Source of the DNA: Alkalicoccus daliensis
GTDB lineage: Bacteria > Bacillota > Bacilli > Bacillales > Salisediminibacteriaceae
Assembly (NCBI RefSeq): GCF_900103955.1
Contig: NZ_FNIL01000004.1
Span: 182,000-245,999 of the forward strand
Direction: 5' to 3'
DNA length: 64,000 nt
Shown: one piece after another, positions 44,244 through 53,206 of the stretch
Position numbering within the stretch: position 1 is the stretch's first letter
Layout: every line of letters begins with the position of its first letter
Program-made: the position numbers and the translations under genes
Notes under the pieces: model-generated
What the model saw: only the letters and a program-made list of their open reading frames with translations
What the model was told of the DNA's origin: nothing
Databases searched by the model: none

Positions 44244-45164
44244 TTATGCATGCTGCTCTTCCTGTCCAAATGTTTCTTCTATTAAAGCTGCATTTACCGC
44301 GATCGCAGCCATACTGCCCTCTCCTGCTGCGATTACCAGCTGCGCCGGACCTGCAATCCGCGTATCTCCACAGGCATACAGCCCGTCAATTTTTGTGCGC
44401 TGCCAGCTGTCTGTTTCAATGCCGCCCTGCTCGTTCAGTTCATATCCAAGCGTCTCGTCAAAAGAAGCTGCCTGCTTCCATTCCGCAGCGATGAATCCAC
44501 CCGCACGCAGTACAGCTGAACCGTCTTCCAGCAGCACTTTCTCCAGCATGCCGTTTTCTCCCAGAAGAGAAGCAATTTTCTTTTCATTCACCCGGATTCC
44601 TTTGTGCTCCAGTAACTGTTTCTCTTCTGTCGAAAGGACTTCTCTGCCGTTCGTGAAAACGACTATATCGTCTGTCCAGTTAGAGACGATTTTCGCCATG
44701 TGCATCGCTTTCTGATCCTCTGCGATTACAGCAAGCGGCCGGTCTCTTAATTCCCAGCCGTCACAGAACGGACAGCTGAACAAGCTTTTTCCGTAAAACT
44801 CTTTTACCCGTGGAATCTCCGGGAGATTTTCTTTAAACCCCGTAGCAAGAATGACTTTTTTCGCGCTGTACATTTCTCCTGCTGCTGTCTCTACCTGGAA
44901 CACGTTGTTTTCCTTATGGATGCGGATCACTCGCTGCGCCTCGATTCTGACATCCGGATATTTTCCTATCTCTTCCTGGGCAATTCTTTTCAACTCCTGC
45001 GGATGGACTCCGTCTCTTGTAATAAATCCATGGGATTCGGAAGTCACCGCATTCCTTGGTTTATTATCATCGAACAGTATCGTTGTCCGCCTAGATCTCC
45101 CAAGTACCAAAGCAGCATTTAATCCCGCCGGTCCCCCGCCGATGACAGCACAGTCCAATATCAT
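44244..45164 (-). CDS. Thioredoxin reductase-like FAD/NAD(P) oxidoreductase
   Basis: 306 aa. FAD-binding CAVIGGGPAGLNAALVLGRS at the N-terminus, redox pair CPFCDGWE (CxxC) in the middle, and a second dinucleotide fold around RPLAVIAEDQKAM; C-terminal DGLYACGDTRIAGPAQLVIAA is typical. The NAD(P)H phosphate motif is not the classic GxGxxA, so the electron donor is uncertain. ATG at 45164 after GAGGAG. Probably responds to oxidants under the Rrf2 regulator just upstream. Confidence 0.9.
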   Translation of the reverse strand: MILDCAVIGGGPAGLNAALVLGRSRRTTILFDDNKPRNAVTSESHGFITRDGVHPQELKRIAQEEIGKYPDVRIEAQRVIRIHKENNVFQVETAAGEMYSAKKVILATGFKENLPEIPRVKEFYGKSLFSCPFCDGWELRDRPLAVIAEDQKAMHMAKIVSNWTDDIVVFTNGREVLSTEEKQLLEHKGIRVNEKKIASLLGENGMLEKVLLEDGSAVLRAGGFIAAEWKQAASFDETLGYELNEQGGIETDSWQRTKIDGLYACGDTRIAGPAQLVIAAGEGSMAAIAVNAALIEETFGQEEQHA

Positions 45165-45178
45165 TTTCTCCACTCCTC

Positions 45179-45592
45179 TTATGAAAGTTTTCCTGTTTCC
45201 CGTTTTGCTTCTGCCTCTTTCGCAATATCGATTAACAGCTTGGAGGCTAGTTCCTCCTTCATATTCTCTTCCGCCTGCCTCATCACATTTTCAATTAAAC
45301 AGCCCTCATGATGAATCGAGCAGTCGAACAGGTTCGTATCTCCTTCAATTGCATGAATAACGTCGAGAAAAGAAATTTCATCTTTTGTTCTGGAAATTTT
45401 ATAACCCCCTTTCGCTCCGGGTGTAGACTCGATTAACCCTGCTTTCGTAAGTTTCGTTAATATTTTTGAAAGATACGTCGGGGAAAGATGCTGCATTTCG
45501 GCCAGCTCCTGCACACCCACCGTACTCTCCCGCTGGAGCATTAAATGTATCATCGTGTGCAGCGCATAATTAGTCGCGTTTGAATACTTCAT
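45179..45592 (-). CDS. Rrf2-family transcriptional regulator
   Basis: 137 aa. Winged helix with NYALHTMIHLMLQ, VGVQELAEMQHLSPTYLSKILTKL and the wing TPGAKGGYKISR. Two cysteines in FDCSIHHEGCLI, one short of the three seen in iron-sulfur NsrR/IscR, so thiol sensing as in HypR is more likely. It should control its own operon; palindromic repeats lie directly before its start. Confidence 0.92.
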   Translation of the reverse strand: MKYSNATNYALHTMIHLMLQRESTVGVQELAEMQHLSPTYLSKILTKLTKAGLIESTPGAKGGYKISRTKDEISFLDVIHAIEGDTNLFDCSIHHEGCLIENVMRQAEENMKEELASKLLIDIAKEAEAKRETGKLS

Positions 45593-45605
45593 GTTTGACC
45601 TCCTT

Positions 45606-45644
45606 ATATTAAAAGATATTAGAGACTCTTAATGTCTTTAATAT
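45606..45644. promoter_or_regulatory. Candidate Rrf2 operator
   Basis: Outer arms ATATTAAAAGA (45606-45616) and TCTTTAATAT (45635-45644) surround AGAGACTCT (45621-45629). Starts 14 bp before the Rrf2 start codon, as expected for autoregulation. Confidence 0.6.
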
Positions 45645-45704
45645 AGATAAATTTAGCATTAGACAGAAAGGAAGTCAACTAACTGGTTTTCAACCAGCTT
45701 CTTC

Positions 45705-46169
45705 CTAGCTCGAATTCTCCTTCTGGTCTTTTACTATTTCCTTCTTCGCCTTCTTGAAAAAATCATTGATAATCACTTTGGCTGCACCGTTTAATACCGG
45801 CTTTCCTAAAGAAGCCACAGTTCCTTGTACAGAAGCGGTGTAGCTGTAATGCAGCAGCGTTTCTCCATTTTTACGGGAAGTAAGTTTTATTTCCCCGGCT
45901 GCTTCCACCGAGCCCGGTTTACCTTCTCCCTGTACAAGCATCTGGCAGCGCTTCGGGTACTCACCTTCTTCAATAGTAAGTACCGCTTCGTACACTCCTT
46001 TTACGCCAGGCACTCCTATTTCAAGCTCTGCCTGATATTTGTTTTTTTCCAATTCTGTCAGCTTTCTGCATCCCATCATACTCTCTTTTAATACGTCAGG
46101 ATCCTGCAGCTGATCCATGATCGCTGCCCGCCTGCCTGGAAGTGTAATTTTCCCATTCCCGTGAATCAT
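45705..46169 (-). CDS. CoxG/SRPBCC-family protein
   Basis: 154 aa with a START-like lipid/ligand-binding fold: GNGKITLPGRRAAIMDQLQDPDVLKESMMGC is the usual opening, ending GAAKVIINDFFKKAKKEI, a C-terminal amphipathic helix. In carboxydotrophs CoxG anchors CO dehydrogenase to the membrane, but stand-alone relatives in Bacillaceae have no known job and no CO dehydrogenase genes are nearby. Start at ATG 46169 after GAAGGAGCGG. Confidence 0.85.
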   Translation of the reverse strand: MIHGNGKITLPGRRAAIMDQLQDPDVLKESMMGCRKLTELEKNKYQAELEIGVPGVKGVYEAVLTIEEGEYPKRCQMLVQGEGKPGSVEAAGEIKLTSRKNGETLLHYSYTASVQGTVASLGKPVLNGAAKVIINDFFKKAKKEIVKDQKENSS

Positions 46170-46262
46170 TGCATTCCGCTCCTTCTTCGATACCTTCACT
46201 TTCGTTTGTATGGTTCTATCCCCCTTTCTTCCGGGAAATAACACATAAAATTTCATGCAAAA

Positions 46263-46285
46263 AGCCAGCCCTCAATGGACTGGCT
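46263..46285 (-). terminator. Rho-independent terminator of the Excalibur protein gene
   Basis: AGCCAG/CTGGCT stem followed on the minus strand by TTTTTGC, 40 bp after the stop at 46326. Confidence 0.8.
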
Positions 46286-46325
46286 CCTTCCTCACACCAC
46301 GGGAATGGCATAAATAATGATGAGC

Positions 46326-46892
46326 TTACGCTTCTACTGATCTGCGGCGCATCATCATGACTGCACCCATACCTGCCAGAATTACACCAAAAAGTACAAA
46401 CGTCGGATTCGTTGTAGACGTTGCAGGCATTTCATTTCCCTCATCTGCATCCGCCGCAGCTTCTTCATTTGCATTATTCTCATTATTTACGTCTGCCGTG
46501 TTGTTATCGGAATTGTTATCATTATGGTTGTTGTCGTTGTTATTGTTTCCGCTTTCCTCTGTTTCGTTGTTCCCGTTATTATCAGGGTCATTGTTGGTTG
46601 GTTCTGGGTCTGGATCCTGTTCTCCCAAAACTTCAGCATCATAGTCCTTAAACTGCTGTTCCATGCCGGCAGTTTTTCCTTCACACGGCCAGCCGTCATT
46701 GTCTCTATCAAGACCTTCAGGATCATATTCAGAACTATACCCGTGTTCATTCCAGAAAGTCCATACATGCTCTCCATCTTCGAAATATTCACAGTTAATG
46801 GTACCTTCCTCATGATCCGCATGAACAGCTGTCATTCCGCCAAAACCTACAACGGCTACACTCATAACACTCACAATCCATTTTCTCAGCAT
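46326..46892 (-). CDS. Cell-surface protein with Excalibur domain and sortase-type anchor
   Basis: 188 aa. Signal peptide (LRKWIVSVMSVAVVGFGGMTAVHA), then an Excalibur calcium-binding domain with NCEYFEDGE and the DxDxDGxxCE loop as DRDNDGWPCEG, then a long Asn/Asp/Glu-rich linker, and a C-terminal sorting signal: MPATSTTN, a hydrophobic helix and MMMRRRSVEA. MPATS is a variant of LPXTG. ATG at 46892 after AAGGAG. Function on the surface is unknown; no sortase gene is nearby. Confidence 0.85.
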   Translation of the reverse strand: MLRKWIVSVMSVAVVGFGGMTAVHADHEEGTINCEYFEDGEHVWTFWNEHGYSSEYDPEGLDRDNDGWPCEGKTAGMEQQFKDYDAEVLGEQDPDPEPTNNDPDNNGNNETEESGNNNNDNNHNDNNSDNNTADVNNENNANEEAAADADEGNEMPATSTTNPTFVLFGVILAGMGAVMMMRRRSVEA

Positions 46893-47256
46893 TTGATCAA
46901 TTCTCCTTTTTTTGAAATATGTACCATTCCCATGTGTCTTAATATGCCATAAACTCATGACGAATACAAGAATATTCAAAATATTTGTACTAAAATTTTG
47001 AATATCCAATAGGGACTTTTTTATAAAAATTATTTATCAATGTAAATGTTTAAGTTTCTTACAAAAGGGAATTAACTTTATAAAAGTTCCCTTTCACATC
47101 GCTTTTCTTGTATTTCCTTCCCGAAACCAGTATTATAAATATTACTTAAAGACATGGGACTGATTTGAACGTTGAACGGCAGGAAAATTACAATTTCAAA
47201 CATTAGCGTCGAAATCTGAATTTTCTTCCTGATTTTTTTGTGATTTATATTTTACA
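46893..47256. other. AT-rich intergenic region
   Basis: No gene seen. Contains the promoter of the surface protein gene on the minus strand and, on the plus strand, ATTTGAACGTTGAAC (47162-47176), which has a near copy at 47713-47727 upstream of the second RNA element. Confidence 0.5.
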
Positions 47257-47326
47257 CAGTCGATAATCAAGAGACTGTAGTGCTCCTTGATAAGCTGTAA
47301 AGGAATATACTCCTTTACAGCTTTTT
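47257..47326 (+). ncRNA. Structured RNA element, copy 1
   Basis: 70 nt: a first hairpin ATCAA-GAG / CTC-C-TTGAT with one bulged base and 9-nt loop ACTGTAGTG, an AA linker, and an 11-bp terminator hairpin GCTGTAAAGGA/TCCTTTACAGC followed by TTTTT. A second copy of the same length and fold lies at 47855. It ends 42 nt before the start of the 92-aa gene, so it may be a leader attenuator of that gene or a small RNA. I do not recognise the family. Confidence 0.6.
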
Positions 47327-47368
47327 GAATATAATTGGAAAATAATTACATTTTGAGGAGGTATTATT

Positions 47369-47647
47369 ATGCAATTTCCCGAACGGTATTCAGGCAACTA
47401 TTATTATCAAACAAAAGATTTTTATAATAATTCTGTGTTCTTCAGTTTTTATAAAAGATGTGATCAGCCAATTTTAAGGGCATCAGGACTTCCTTTTGAA
47501 CAGACTTATTTAAATCAAAACCTTCCAGCTACCCCGGCAGCCCCAGCAGCGAACACTGCGGAAATGCTGGCCTATCTTACCCGATTCGAGACACTTGACG
47601 AGGAGCAGTTATATCAGGCGATCGAAGACCTGCAAACCTATGAATAA
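47369..47647 (+). CDS. Hypothetical protein, 92 aa
   Basis: Not recognised. ATG after a strong TTGAGGAGG site. The N-terminal half is rich in aromatic residues (PERYSGNYYYQTKDFYNN, FFSFYKRC), the middle is a Pro/Ala linker (LPATPAAPAANTAEM), and the C-terminus is an acidic helix (FETLDEEQLYQAIEDLQTYE). One Cys, no signal peptide or membrane segment. It lies between the two copies of the structured RNA element, which may control it. Confidence 0.55.
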   Translation: MQFPERYSGNYYYQTKDFYNNSVFFSFYKRCDQPILRASGLPFEQTYLNQNLPATPAAPAANTAEMLAYLTRFETLDEEQLYQAIEDLQTYE

Positions 47648-47854
47648 GTGCTGCCTGTACTGACACAGCATTTATTCCTAGATGAATTCTATTTTCCCTG
47701 CCTATTATGAGCCATTTGAACCTTGAACTTTTATCAATAATACCCTAATATTTAGATTAATTACAAAATACGGTATTCTTTCAGGACTAAGACGATGTAT
47801 CAGACTATAGTGCTGAATATAAGTCTTCTATTTTCAACTCCTAGTAACGATCAG

Positions 47855-47926
47855 CAGTCGGCAATCAAGAGACATTAGCGCTCATTGATAAGCTGCAGAG
47901 GACCATGGTTCTTTGCGGCTTTTTTT
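47855..47926 (+). ncRNA. Structured RNA element, copy 2
   Basis: Aligns with copy 1 over 70 nt without a gap. First hairpin ATCAA-GAG / CTC-A-TTGAT with loop ACATTAGCG; terminator GCTGCAGAGGA / TTCTTTGCGGC then TTTTTTT. All 11 pairs of the terminator stem are kept although both arms changed, including one full swap (U-A to C-G). It is followed by about 250 bp without a gene, so a stand-alone small RNA is possible. Confidence 0.6.
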
Positions 47927-48178
47927 GTGTCACTCCCCGCCATAGCGCTGCTCGCTTGGTATTCGTTATTTCCATGCGCTGAACGAATAGTATTTTTCCG
48001 CTCAAAAAATTCCTCTGCCCATTTTTTACGTAACTTCCGCTTATTTCATTTTTAACAGCTGCTCATAATTTATTGAACCTGCTGTCTAATTTTATCTCAT
48101 ACAGAACCTATTTCACCGCTTTCTCCTGCAGTACAGCAATAATTGCTTCAGCAAAAATTTTAAGGAGGCTGAGAAAAG

Positions 48179-48385
48179 ATGGGACAATATGCAATTAAGA
48201 ATATTACGAATGAAATGTGGGTATCTGAAATTGTAAGCAGTACGGAAATCGTCCAGACAAACAAAGGAGACGACGCATTACTTTTTCAGAATGAAAAACA
48301 AGCAGCGGAACTCTGTAAAAAATTATCCAGGGAGCGGGGATGTACCTACCAGGTAGTTACTTCAGACGCCAGACAGATTTCTTAG
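48179..48385 (+). CDS. Hypothetical protein, 68 aa
   Basis: Not recognised. ATG at 48179 after AAGGAGGCTGAGAAAAG. Small cytoplasmic alpha/beta protein: YAIKNITNEMWVSEIVSSTE, then LLFQNEKQAAELCKKLSRE and a closing strand CTYQVVTSD. A strong terminator follows. Upstream about 530 bp hold no gene except RNA element copy 2. Confidence 0.6.
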   Translation: MGQYAIKNITNEMWVSEIVSSTEIVQTNKGDDALLFQNEKQAAELCKKLSRERGCTYQVVTSDARQIS

Positions 48386-48405
48386 TGTCTTCTCTCTTTA
48401 AAAAC

Positions 48406-48447
48406 AAAAACCGGCAGTCTTTTAAACAAAGACTGCCGGTTTTTTTG
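48406..48447. terminator. Bidirectional terminator
   Basis: Stem ACCGGCAGTCTTT / AAAGACTGCCGGT with A run before and TTTTTTT after; lies between the 68-aa gene and the convergent exporter genes. Confidence 0.92.
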
Positions 48448-48476
48448 AAAGAAATATTTGCGCAGAAAGTGCCTGC

Positions 48477-49346
48477 TTAATTCTTATTGCGGTATAAGTA
48501 CATCGTAAGCGGCGCAAACACTGCGGTCAGAATGACAGCCGCAACGAGCACCCAGCTGATCTCTGCAAATGTCACGGTGCCATGCATCAGTCCCCGGACT
48601 GCGGTTACTACAAGAGAGATAGGATTGATTTCCACAAATCCCTGCAGCCAGGACGGCATTGTTTCCGGATCGACGAACACGTTGCTGATGAACGTGAGCG
48701 GAAACATAACCATCATGCTTACTCCCATAAGAGATTTTTCAGAGCGCATAATCATGCCGAGCGTGGTCCAGATCCAGGAAAGACTGAACGCAAATACCTG
48801 AAGCAGCAGGACCGCGGCCACCATGCCGAGGATGCCGCCTTCCGGACGAAACCCGAGAATCAGGCCGAGGATAATCATAATTGCGGAAGCCATCGTATAT
48901 CGGACTCCATCGACCATCAGCGCACCGACCAGAACGGAAGGATGCCAGATTGGCAGCGAGCGGAAACGGTCGAAAATGCCTTTCGTAATGTCGTTGTTTA
49001 GCTCCACTCCGGTATACATTGTTAACGTGACGATCGTCTGCACAAGAATCCCGGGAAGCAGGAACTGCAGATAGTCTCCGGTGGAGCCCGCAAGCGCCCC
49101 GCCGAAAAGATACGTAAACATCAATAAAAACATGATCGGAAAGATTGTCGCGTCAATCAGCTGTTCCGGAATATACTTAATTTTCAGGAGTGCGCGCCAG
49201 CCGAACGTAAAGGAAGTCGCAATACCGTTCGGCTTTGCAGGCCTGGCGCCGCCGCTGATTGCTCTGCGGAGCGCTTCTTCACGTGCCCCTTCCGTGTCGG
49301 TTTCCATTTCCGGGCGCAGTTTTTGATTTTCAGGAGAAACGGTCAT
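48477..49346 (-). CDS. ABC-2 type permease, DrrB-like
   Basis: 289 aa: a cytoplasmic N-terminal region of about 55 residues, then six membrane segments ([71 protein letters not shown]). It pairs with the ATPase gene just upstream, overlapping it by 4 nt. Together they resemble daunorubicin-type DrrAB exporters; the substrate is unknown. Confidence 0.9.
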   Translation of the reverse strand: MTVSPENQKLRPEMETDTEGAREEALRRAISGGARPAKPNGIATSFTFGWRALLKIKYIPEQLIDATIFPIMFLLMFTYLFGGALAGSTGDYLQFLLPGILVQTIVTLTMYTGVELNNDITKGIFDRFRSLPIWHPSVLVGALMVDGVRYTMASAIMIILGLILGFRPEGGILGMVAAVLLLQVFAFSLSWIWTTLGMIMRSEKSLMGVSMMVMFPLTFISNVFVDPETMPSWLQGFVEINPISLVVTAVRGLMHGTVTFAEISWVLVAAVILTAVFAPLTMYLYRNKN

Positions 49347-50317
49347 TTTACTGCCTCCTCTTCTTCTGCCGGCTTTCCTGTCAGCTGCAGAAATACCTCA
49401 TCGAGGCTCGGCTGTCCAAGGGAAAAGTCGGTTACTTCAATGTTCGCTTTCGTTAACGCGCTGAGTGCCGTCGAAGCCTGGGTCGTATCAGATACCTGCG
49501 CGGAAAGCGCAGAAGGATCTGTTTCCAAAATGATAGACGTGTTTAGTTTTTCTGCCAGCAGCTGCTCGGCACGGGGTCTGTCCTCCGGATGAAGCAGGCG
49601 GACCTGCAGAGAGCCGGTGCCAAGAGATGCTTTTAACTCCCCGCTCGTACCTTCTGCAATAATTCTGCCCCGGTCAATCACGGCGATCCGGTCGGCCAGC
49701 TGATCTGCTTCCTCCAGGTACTGTGTGGTAAGCAGCACCGTGGTACCAGTACTTACAAGTGTACGGACAATGCTCCATACCTGGTTGCGGCTTCTCGGAT
49801 CAAGCCCCGTCGTCGGCTCATCAAGAAATAATAAATCCGGTGTCACCACGATACTCGCTGCAATATCAATACGCCGCCGCATCCCGCCGGAATATTTCTT
49901 CACCTGTCTCCTGGCCGCATCCTCCAGTCCAAATGCGTGAAGCAGCTCCGTCCCGCGGTCTCTCGCTTCTTTTCTCGTGTAGCCCATCAGGCGCCCAATC
50001 AAAATTAAATTTTCAAGTCCGGTTAAATCTTCATCGACGGAAGCAAACTGTCCCGTTAAGCTTACGTGGCTTCGCACCTTATCTGCCTCCGTGGCTAAAT
50101 CGTATCCAAGTACAGTTGCACTGCCGCCGTCCGGCGATAAAAGCGTCGCAAGCATACGGATTGTCGTCGTTTTCCCCGCACCGTTTGGACCGAGAAAGCC
50201 ATAAACCGTCCCCCGCTGCACTGCTAAATCAACTCCATCTACTGCTCTCTCTTCTCCAAATTTCTTTACAAGTCCGGCTGCTTTAATTGCAAGCTCTTTC
50301 TGCGGCTGATCATTCAA
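49343..50317 (-). CDS. ABC transporter ATPase, DrrA-like
   Basis: 324 aa. Walker [18 protein letters not shown], signature [16 protein letters not shown], Walker [21 protein letters not shown] and switch His region. The C-terminal extension ending [23 protein letters not shown] is the DrrA-type regulatory tail. Cytoplasmic partner of the permease gene that overlaps its stop. Confidence 0.94.
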   Translation of the reverse strand: MNDQPQKELAIKAAGLVKKFGEERAVDGVDLAVQRGTVYGFLGPNGAGKTTTIRMLATLLSPDGGSATVLGYDLATEADKVRSHVSLTGQFASVDEDLTGLENLILIGRLMGYTRKEARDRGTELLHAFGLEDAARRQVKKYSGGMRRRIDIAASIVVTPDLLFLDEPTTGLDPRSRNQVWSIVRTLVSTGTTVLLTTQYLEEADQLADRIAVIDRGRIIAEGTSGELKASLGTGSLQVRLLHPEDRPRAEQLLAEKLNTSIILETDPSALSAQVSDTTQASTALSALTKANIEVTDFSLGQPSLDEVFLQLTGKPAEEEEAVK

Positions 50318-50495
50318 TTGCGTTCACCCTTTCTTCTGTACGTTTTACTGACTACCTCTTATTATATCCCTATTTCTTCTTATCGTTTCTCTTTTATTGC
50401 TGAATTTCAGGATCTCTTCTTTCGCCTTCCTCTGCAATAAAGGTTTTCTCTTCTATGATCTGCGGGAAAAGCTCTGTAAAGGAGGGTTTCTTCTC

Positions 50496-50879
50496 ATGTG
50501 GTTACTATTTTTGATCGGACTGATTGTCGGGGCATGGCTGCTGCTGAGAAATATCGTGAAACAGCTTATGGGAATCCAGGAGGCGGACACCGGCTTTTTC
50601 GAAGAAGCAGTCACCCCGCTTCATCATAAAATCCGTATTGTGCTGAGCGTCTGTTACCTGCTGATTGCAGGCTTCACACTGTATACGATTCTTGACCTCT
50701 CCCTGCTGCCGGCCGCATTAAGAGGGGTTGCAGGATTGATTCTCGCGGACGGTGCGATCCGTATGTACTTTGAACTGAACCATGGAAAAGAACCGCGCCG
50801 CGCAGCTTTAACACTGTGTGATACAGCCCTCATTGTCGGTGCAATCTTATTTGGAGTCTCGCAGATCGGAAACGGATAA
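50496..50879 (+). CDS. Small membrane protein, possibly DUF4181
   Basis: 127 aa with about four membrane segments (LLFLIGLIVGAWLLL, IVLSVCYLLIAGFTLYTIL, ALRGVAGLILADGAIRMYFEL, LCDTALIVGAILFGV). ATG at 50496 after AAAGGAGGG; the longer frame upstream is not used. Size and layout fit the DUF4181 group of Bacillaceae, but the match is from memory and weak. Single gene. Confidence 0.6.
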   Translation: MWLLFLIGLIVGAWLLLRNIVKQLMGIQEADTGFFEEAVTPLHHKIRIVLSVCYLLIAGFTLYTILDLSLLPAALRGVAGLILADGAIRMYFELNHGKEPRRAALTLCDTALIVGAILFGVSQIGNG

Positions 50880-50956
50880 AAAAAGAATTAAAATATTTTT
50901 GTTCAATTGAAAAAAAGCGCAGGTCTACCGCCCCTCTTTTCTCTCTGCGGGTCATT

Positions 50957-51169
50957 TTATATATACTGCCGGCAATGTTCGCAGTATGCACTTTCCTCTG
51001 CAGTTTCAATTTCATTTCTGCATGTCTGGCACGTGATAGTTGATTTCGTCCGCTTTTTCCAGCCGTTATTTCTTGCAACGCCCCGGCTCAGCATTGTCTG
51101 TTCTTTCAGCTCCGAGCGGAATGTTATCCAGAGAAATAAAGCTAACAAAGTAATCGCAATAATTGCCAT
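50957..51169 (-). CDS. Zinc-ribbon membrane protein, 70 aa
   Basis: One membrane helix at the N-terminus (AIIAITLLALFLWITF), a basic linker and a C-terminal zinc ribbon with CQTCRNEIETAEESAYCEHC (two CxxC pairs). ATG at 51169 behind AGGAGGCGG. Function unknown. Confidence 0.65.
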   Translation of the reverse strand: MAIIAITLLALFLWITFRSELKEQTMLSRGVARNNGWKKRTKSTITCQTCRNEIETAEESAYCEHCRQYI

Positions 51170-51438
51170 CAAAAAACCGCCTCCTGCATTGGAATGTTTT
51201 TACTTATGTTGTGTACGTTTCCCATATCCAGGAAGTTTCAGTTTGGCTGGCCATGTTCCGAAAACTTATTTTTGTACCGCTCGCCTCTCCTTTTTCTAAA
51301 GAATAATGCCGCACTTTCTTAAGCTGAAGATCCACTTATCTGGAACATACGCACTCCCTTTGAGATAATGTGCTGCATCTGTTTCCAGCGGCCTGCACTC
51401 AAAGGAGCTGCAGGAACAGCAATGTGTGTCTTCTCCGC

Positions 51439-52200
51439 TTAGATGCCGCCATATCTTCTCTTACGCTGCTGGTATTCTCCCACTGCCTCCATAAATTCTT
51501 TCTCAGAAAAATCCGGCCAGAGCACATCGGTAAACCAGAATTCCGTATAGGCCAGCTGCCAGAGCAGAAAATTGCTCAGCCGCTTTTCCCCGCCGGTGCG
51601 GATAAGAAGATCAGGGGCGGTGGTCCCCGCTGTGTACAGATACTTTGAAAACGACTGTTCATTCAGCTCCTCGAGCGACATATTCGCTGCGTCCAGATCG
51701 GCAAGTATTTCTTTTACCGCATGCAGGATCTCCCCTCTGCTCCCATAATTGAGTGCGATCGTCAGCTGCAGCCCGTCATTGTGCTTCGTACGGTCTATCG
51801 CTTGCTGCAGCGCCTTCTGTGTATAAGCAGGCAGACTTTCTACATCGCCGATTGCCGTAACACGTACATTATTCCTGATAAGGTCCGGCAGATAAATATT
51901 TAAAAATGTTTGGGGCAGTTTTAATATAAATTCAATTTCAGCAGTTGGACGTTTCCAGTTTTCTGTGGAAAATGCATAAAGCGTCAGCACTTTCACCTTG
52001 CATTCGGCTGCTGCTTTCACAATTTTCACAAGCGCAGACAATCCTTCTTTATGACCGGCTGCTCTCGGCATTCCCCGTTCCCCGGCCCAGCGCCCGTTTC
52101 CATCCATAATGATCGCTATATGGGCAGGAATGTTCTCTTCTGGATCGGCGAAAGATTCTTTCAGCTGTTTATGTTGGAAAAACGGAATTTTCATAGCCAT
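51439..52200 (-). CDS. uppS: Isoprenyl (undecaprenyl) diphosphate synthase
   Basis: 253-aa cis-prenyltransferase that builds the C55 carrier lipid for wall synthesis. Motifs: HIAIIMDGNGRWAGERG with the catalytic Asp, LTLYAFSTENWKRP, LTIALNYGSRGEI and DLLIRTGGEKRLSNFLLWQ. In most Bacillaceae uppS lies with cdsA and dxr; here it stands alone, so it may be a second copy. ATG at 52200 after GGGAGG. Confidence 0.92.
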   Translation of the reverse strand: MAMKIPFFQHKQLKESFADPEENIPAHIAIIMDGNGRWAGERGMPRAAGHKEGLSALVKIVKAAAECKVKVLTLYAFSTENWKRPTAEIEFILKLPQTFLNIYLPDLIRNNVRVTAIGDVESLPAYTQKALQQAIDRTKHNDGLQLTIALNYGSRGEILHAVKEILADLDAANMSLEELNEQSFSKYLYTAGTTAPDLLIRTGGEKRLSNFLLWQLAYTEFWFTDVLWPDFSEKEFMEAVGEYQQRKRRYGGI

Positions 52201-52311
52201 TGTCGGACCTCCCGAACGATTGATATTTTTTGATTGCCTTTCCTCTTAGAATGGCGGTACACAGCAATTGCTGCATCGAGGTGCGTTCTGCTGTTACAGA
52301 ATTTTCTATTT

Positions 52312-53133
52312 TTACTTCTGGTAAATCTTCGGCTCCTGACGATAAGAGCGGGTCATATTTATCGCTATAGGACGTTTTCCTTTCACCTGCTTTAACGTCG
52401 CTACGATAAGAAAGCTGACAATTACCAGCAGCAGCCACGAACTCACCTTTCCTAAATGGACGAGACTCCATGCTTCCGTTTGGTTGGGATATTGCCAGGC
52501 GCCAAAGTATGTCGCAATATTTTCTGCAATCCAGATGAAAAATCCGATGAGCACAAAAGAAAGTGCGAGGGGCATATGATAACGAATCCCACCCACTTCG
52601 TAAGCAACCTTTGCCTGCCAGAATACAATAATCACAAGTCCGGACAGCCACCAGCGAATGTCCACCCAGTAATGGTGTGTGAAGAAATTGAGATAGATGG
52701 CAGCTGCGAGCGGTACCACTTTTCCAAACGGCGGCCATTTCACCAGCTCCACGCGTATCCTTCTCCACGCCTGGCACAGATAGCTCGCCACACTTGCGTA
52801 CATGAATCCGCTGTACAAAGGCACTCCTGCCACCTTAAAAAAACCTTCTTCCGGGTAGGACCAGGAGCCCATATGTACTTTGAAGATTTCAAGCGCCAGC
52901 CCGATTACGTGAAACAAGGTGATCACCTTCAGCTCATCCTTCGTTTCAAGCCCGGAACGAACCATCCACCACTGGACAAGAATAAAGAAAAGGAACAGCC
53001 AGTCGTACCGTGCCAGTAAAGGCAGCGGAATGATTTGCGTAATCGCCAGCGAAGCAAAAATTGCGACCGGAAAGATGCAGGAGAGTGCCAGTTCCCAGCC
53101 AAAACGAATGAGCTGTAAGAGAGATCCCATCAT
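52312..53133 (-). CDS. DUF817 integral membrane protein
   Basis: 273 aa with about eight membrane helices. Family-type sequences include KVHMGSWSYPEEGFFKVAGVPLYSGFMYASVASY and YLNFFTHHYWVDIRWWL. Function unknown. Start: tandem ATG codons at 53133 and 53130 after TTGGAGG. It lies 110 bp upstream of uppS on the same strand. Confidence 0.85.
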   Translation of the reverse strand: MMGSLLQLIRFGWELALSCIFPVAIFASLAITQIIPLPLLARYDWLFLFFILVQWWMVRSGLETKDELKVITLFHVIGLALEIFKVHMGSWSYPEEGFFKVAGVPLYSGFMYASVASYLCQAWRRIRVELVKWPPFGKVVPLAAAIYLNFFTHHYWVDIRWWLSGLVIIVFWQAKVAYEVGGIRYHMPLALSFVLIGFFIWIAENIATYFGAWQYPNQTEAWSLVHLGKVSSWLLLVIVSFLIVATLKQVKGKRPIAINMTRSYRQEPKIYQK

Positions 53134-53206
53134 CTGCGCCTCCAAATTTTTTCTTGATAGCTTGCTTTATTTATCCAAGCAGCCGGGAACACACCCACTC
53201 CGGCCA

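Noticed and set aside
47162-47727. ATTTGAACnTTGAAC as a firm promoter element of the twin RNAs
   Set aside because: Its distance to the RNA elements differs (about 93 and 140 bp), so a common promoter cannot be claimed; kept only as a remark.
52169-52777. 202-aa minus-strand frame
   Set aside because: Overlaps DUF817 and the start of uppS in another frame; low-complexity amino-acid content and no ribosome site.
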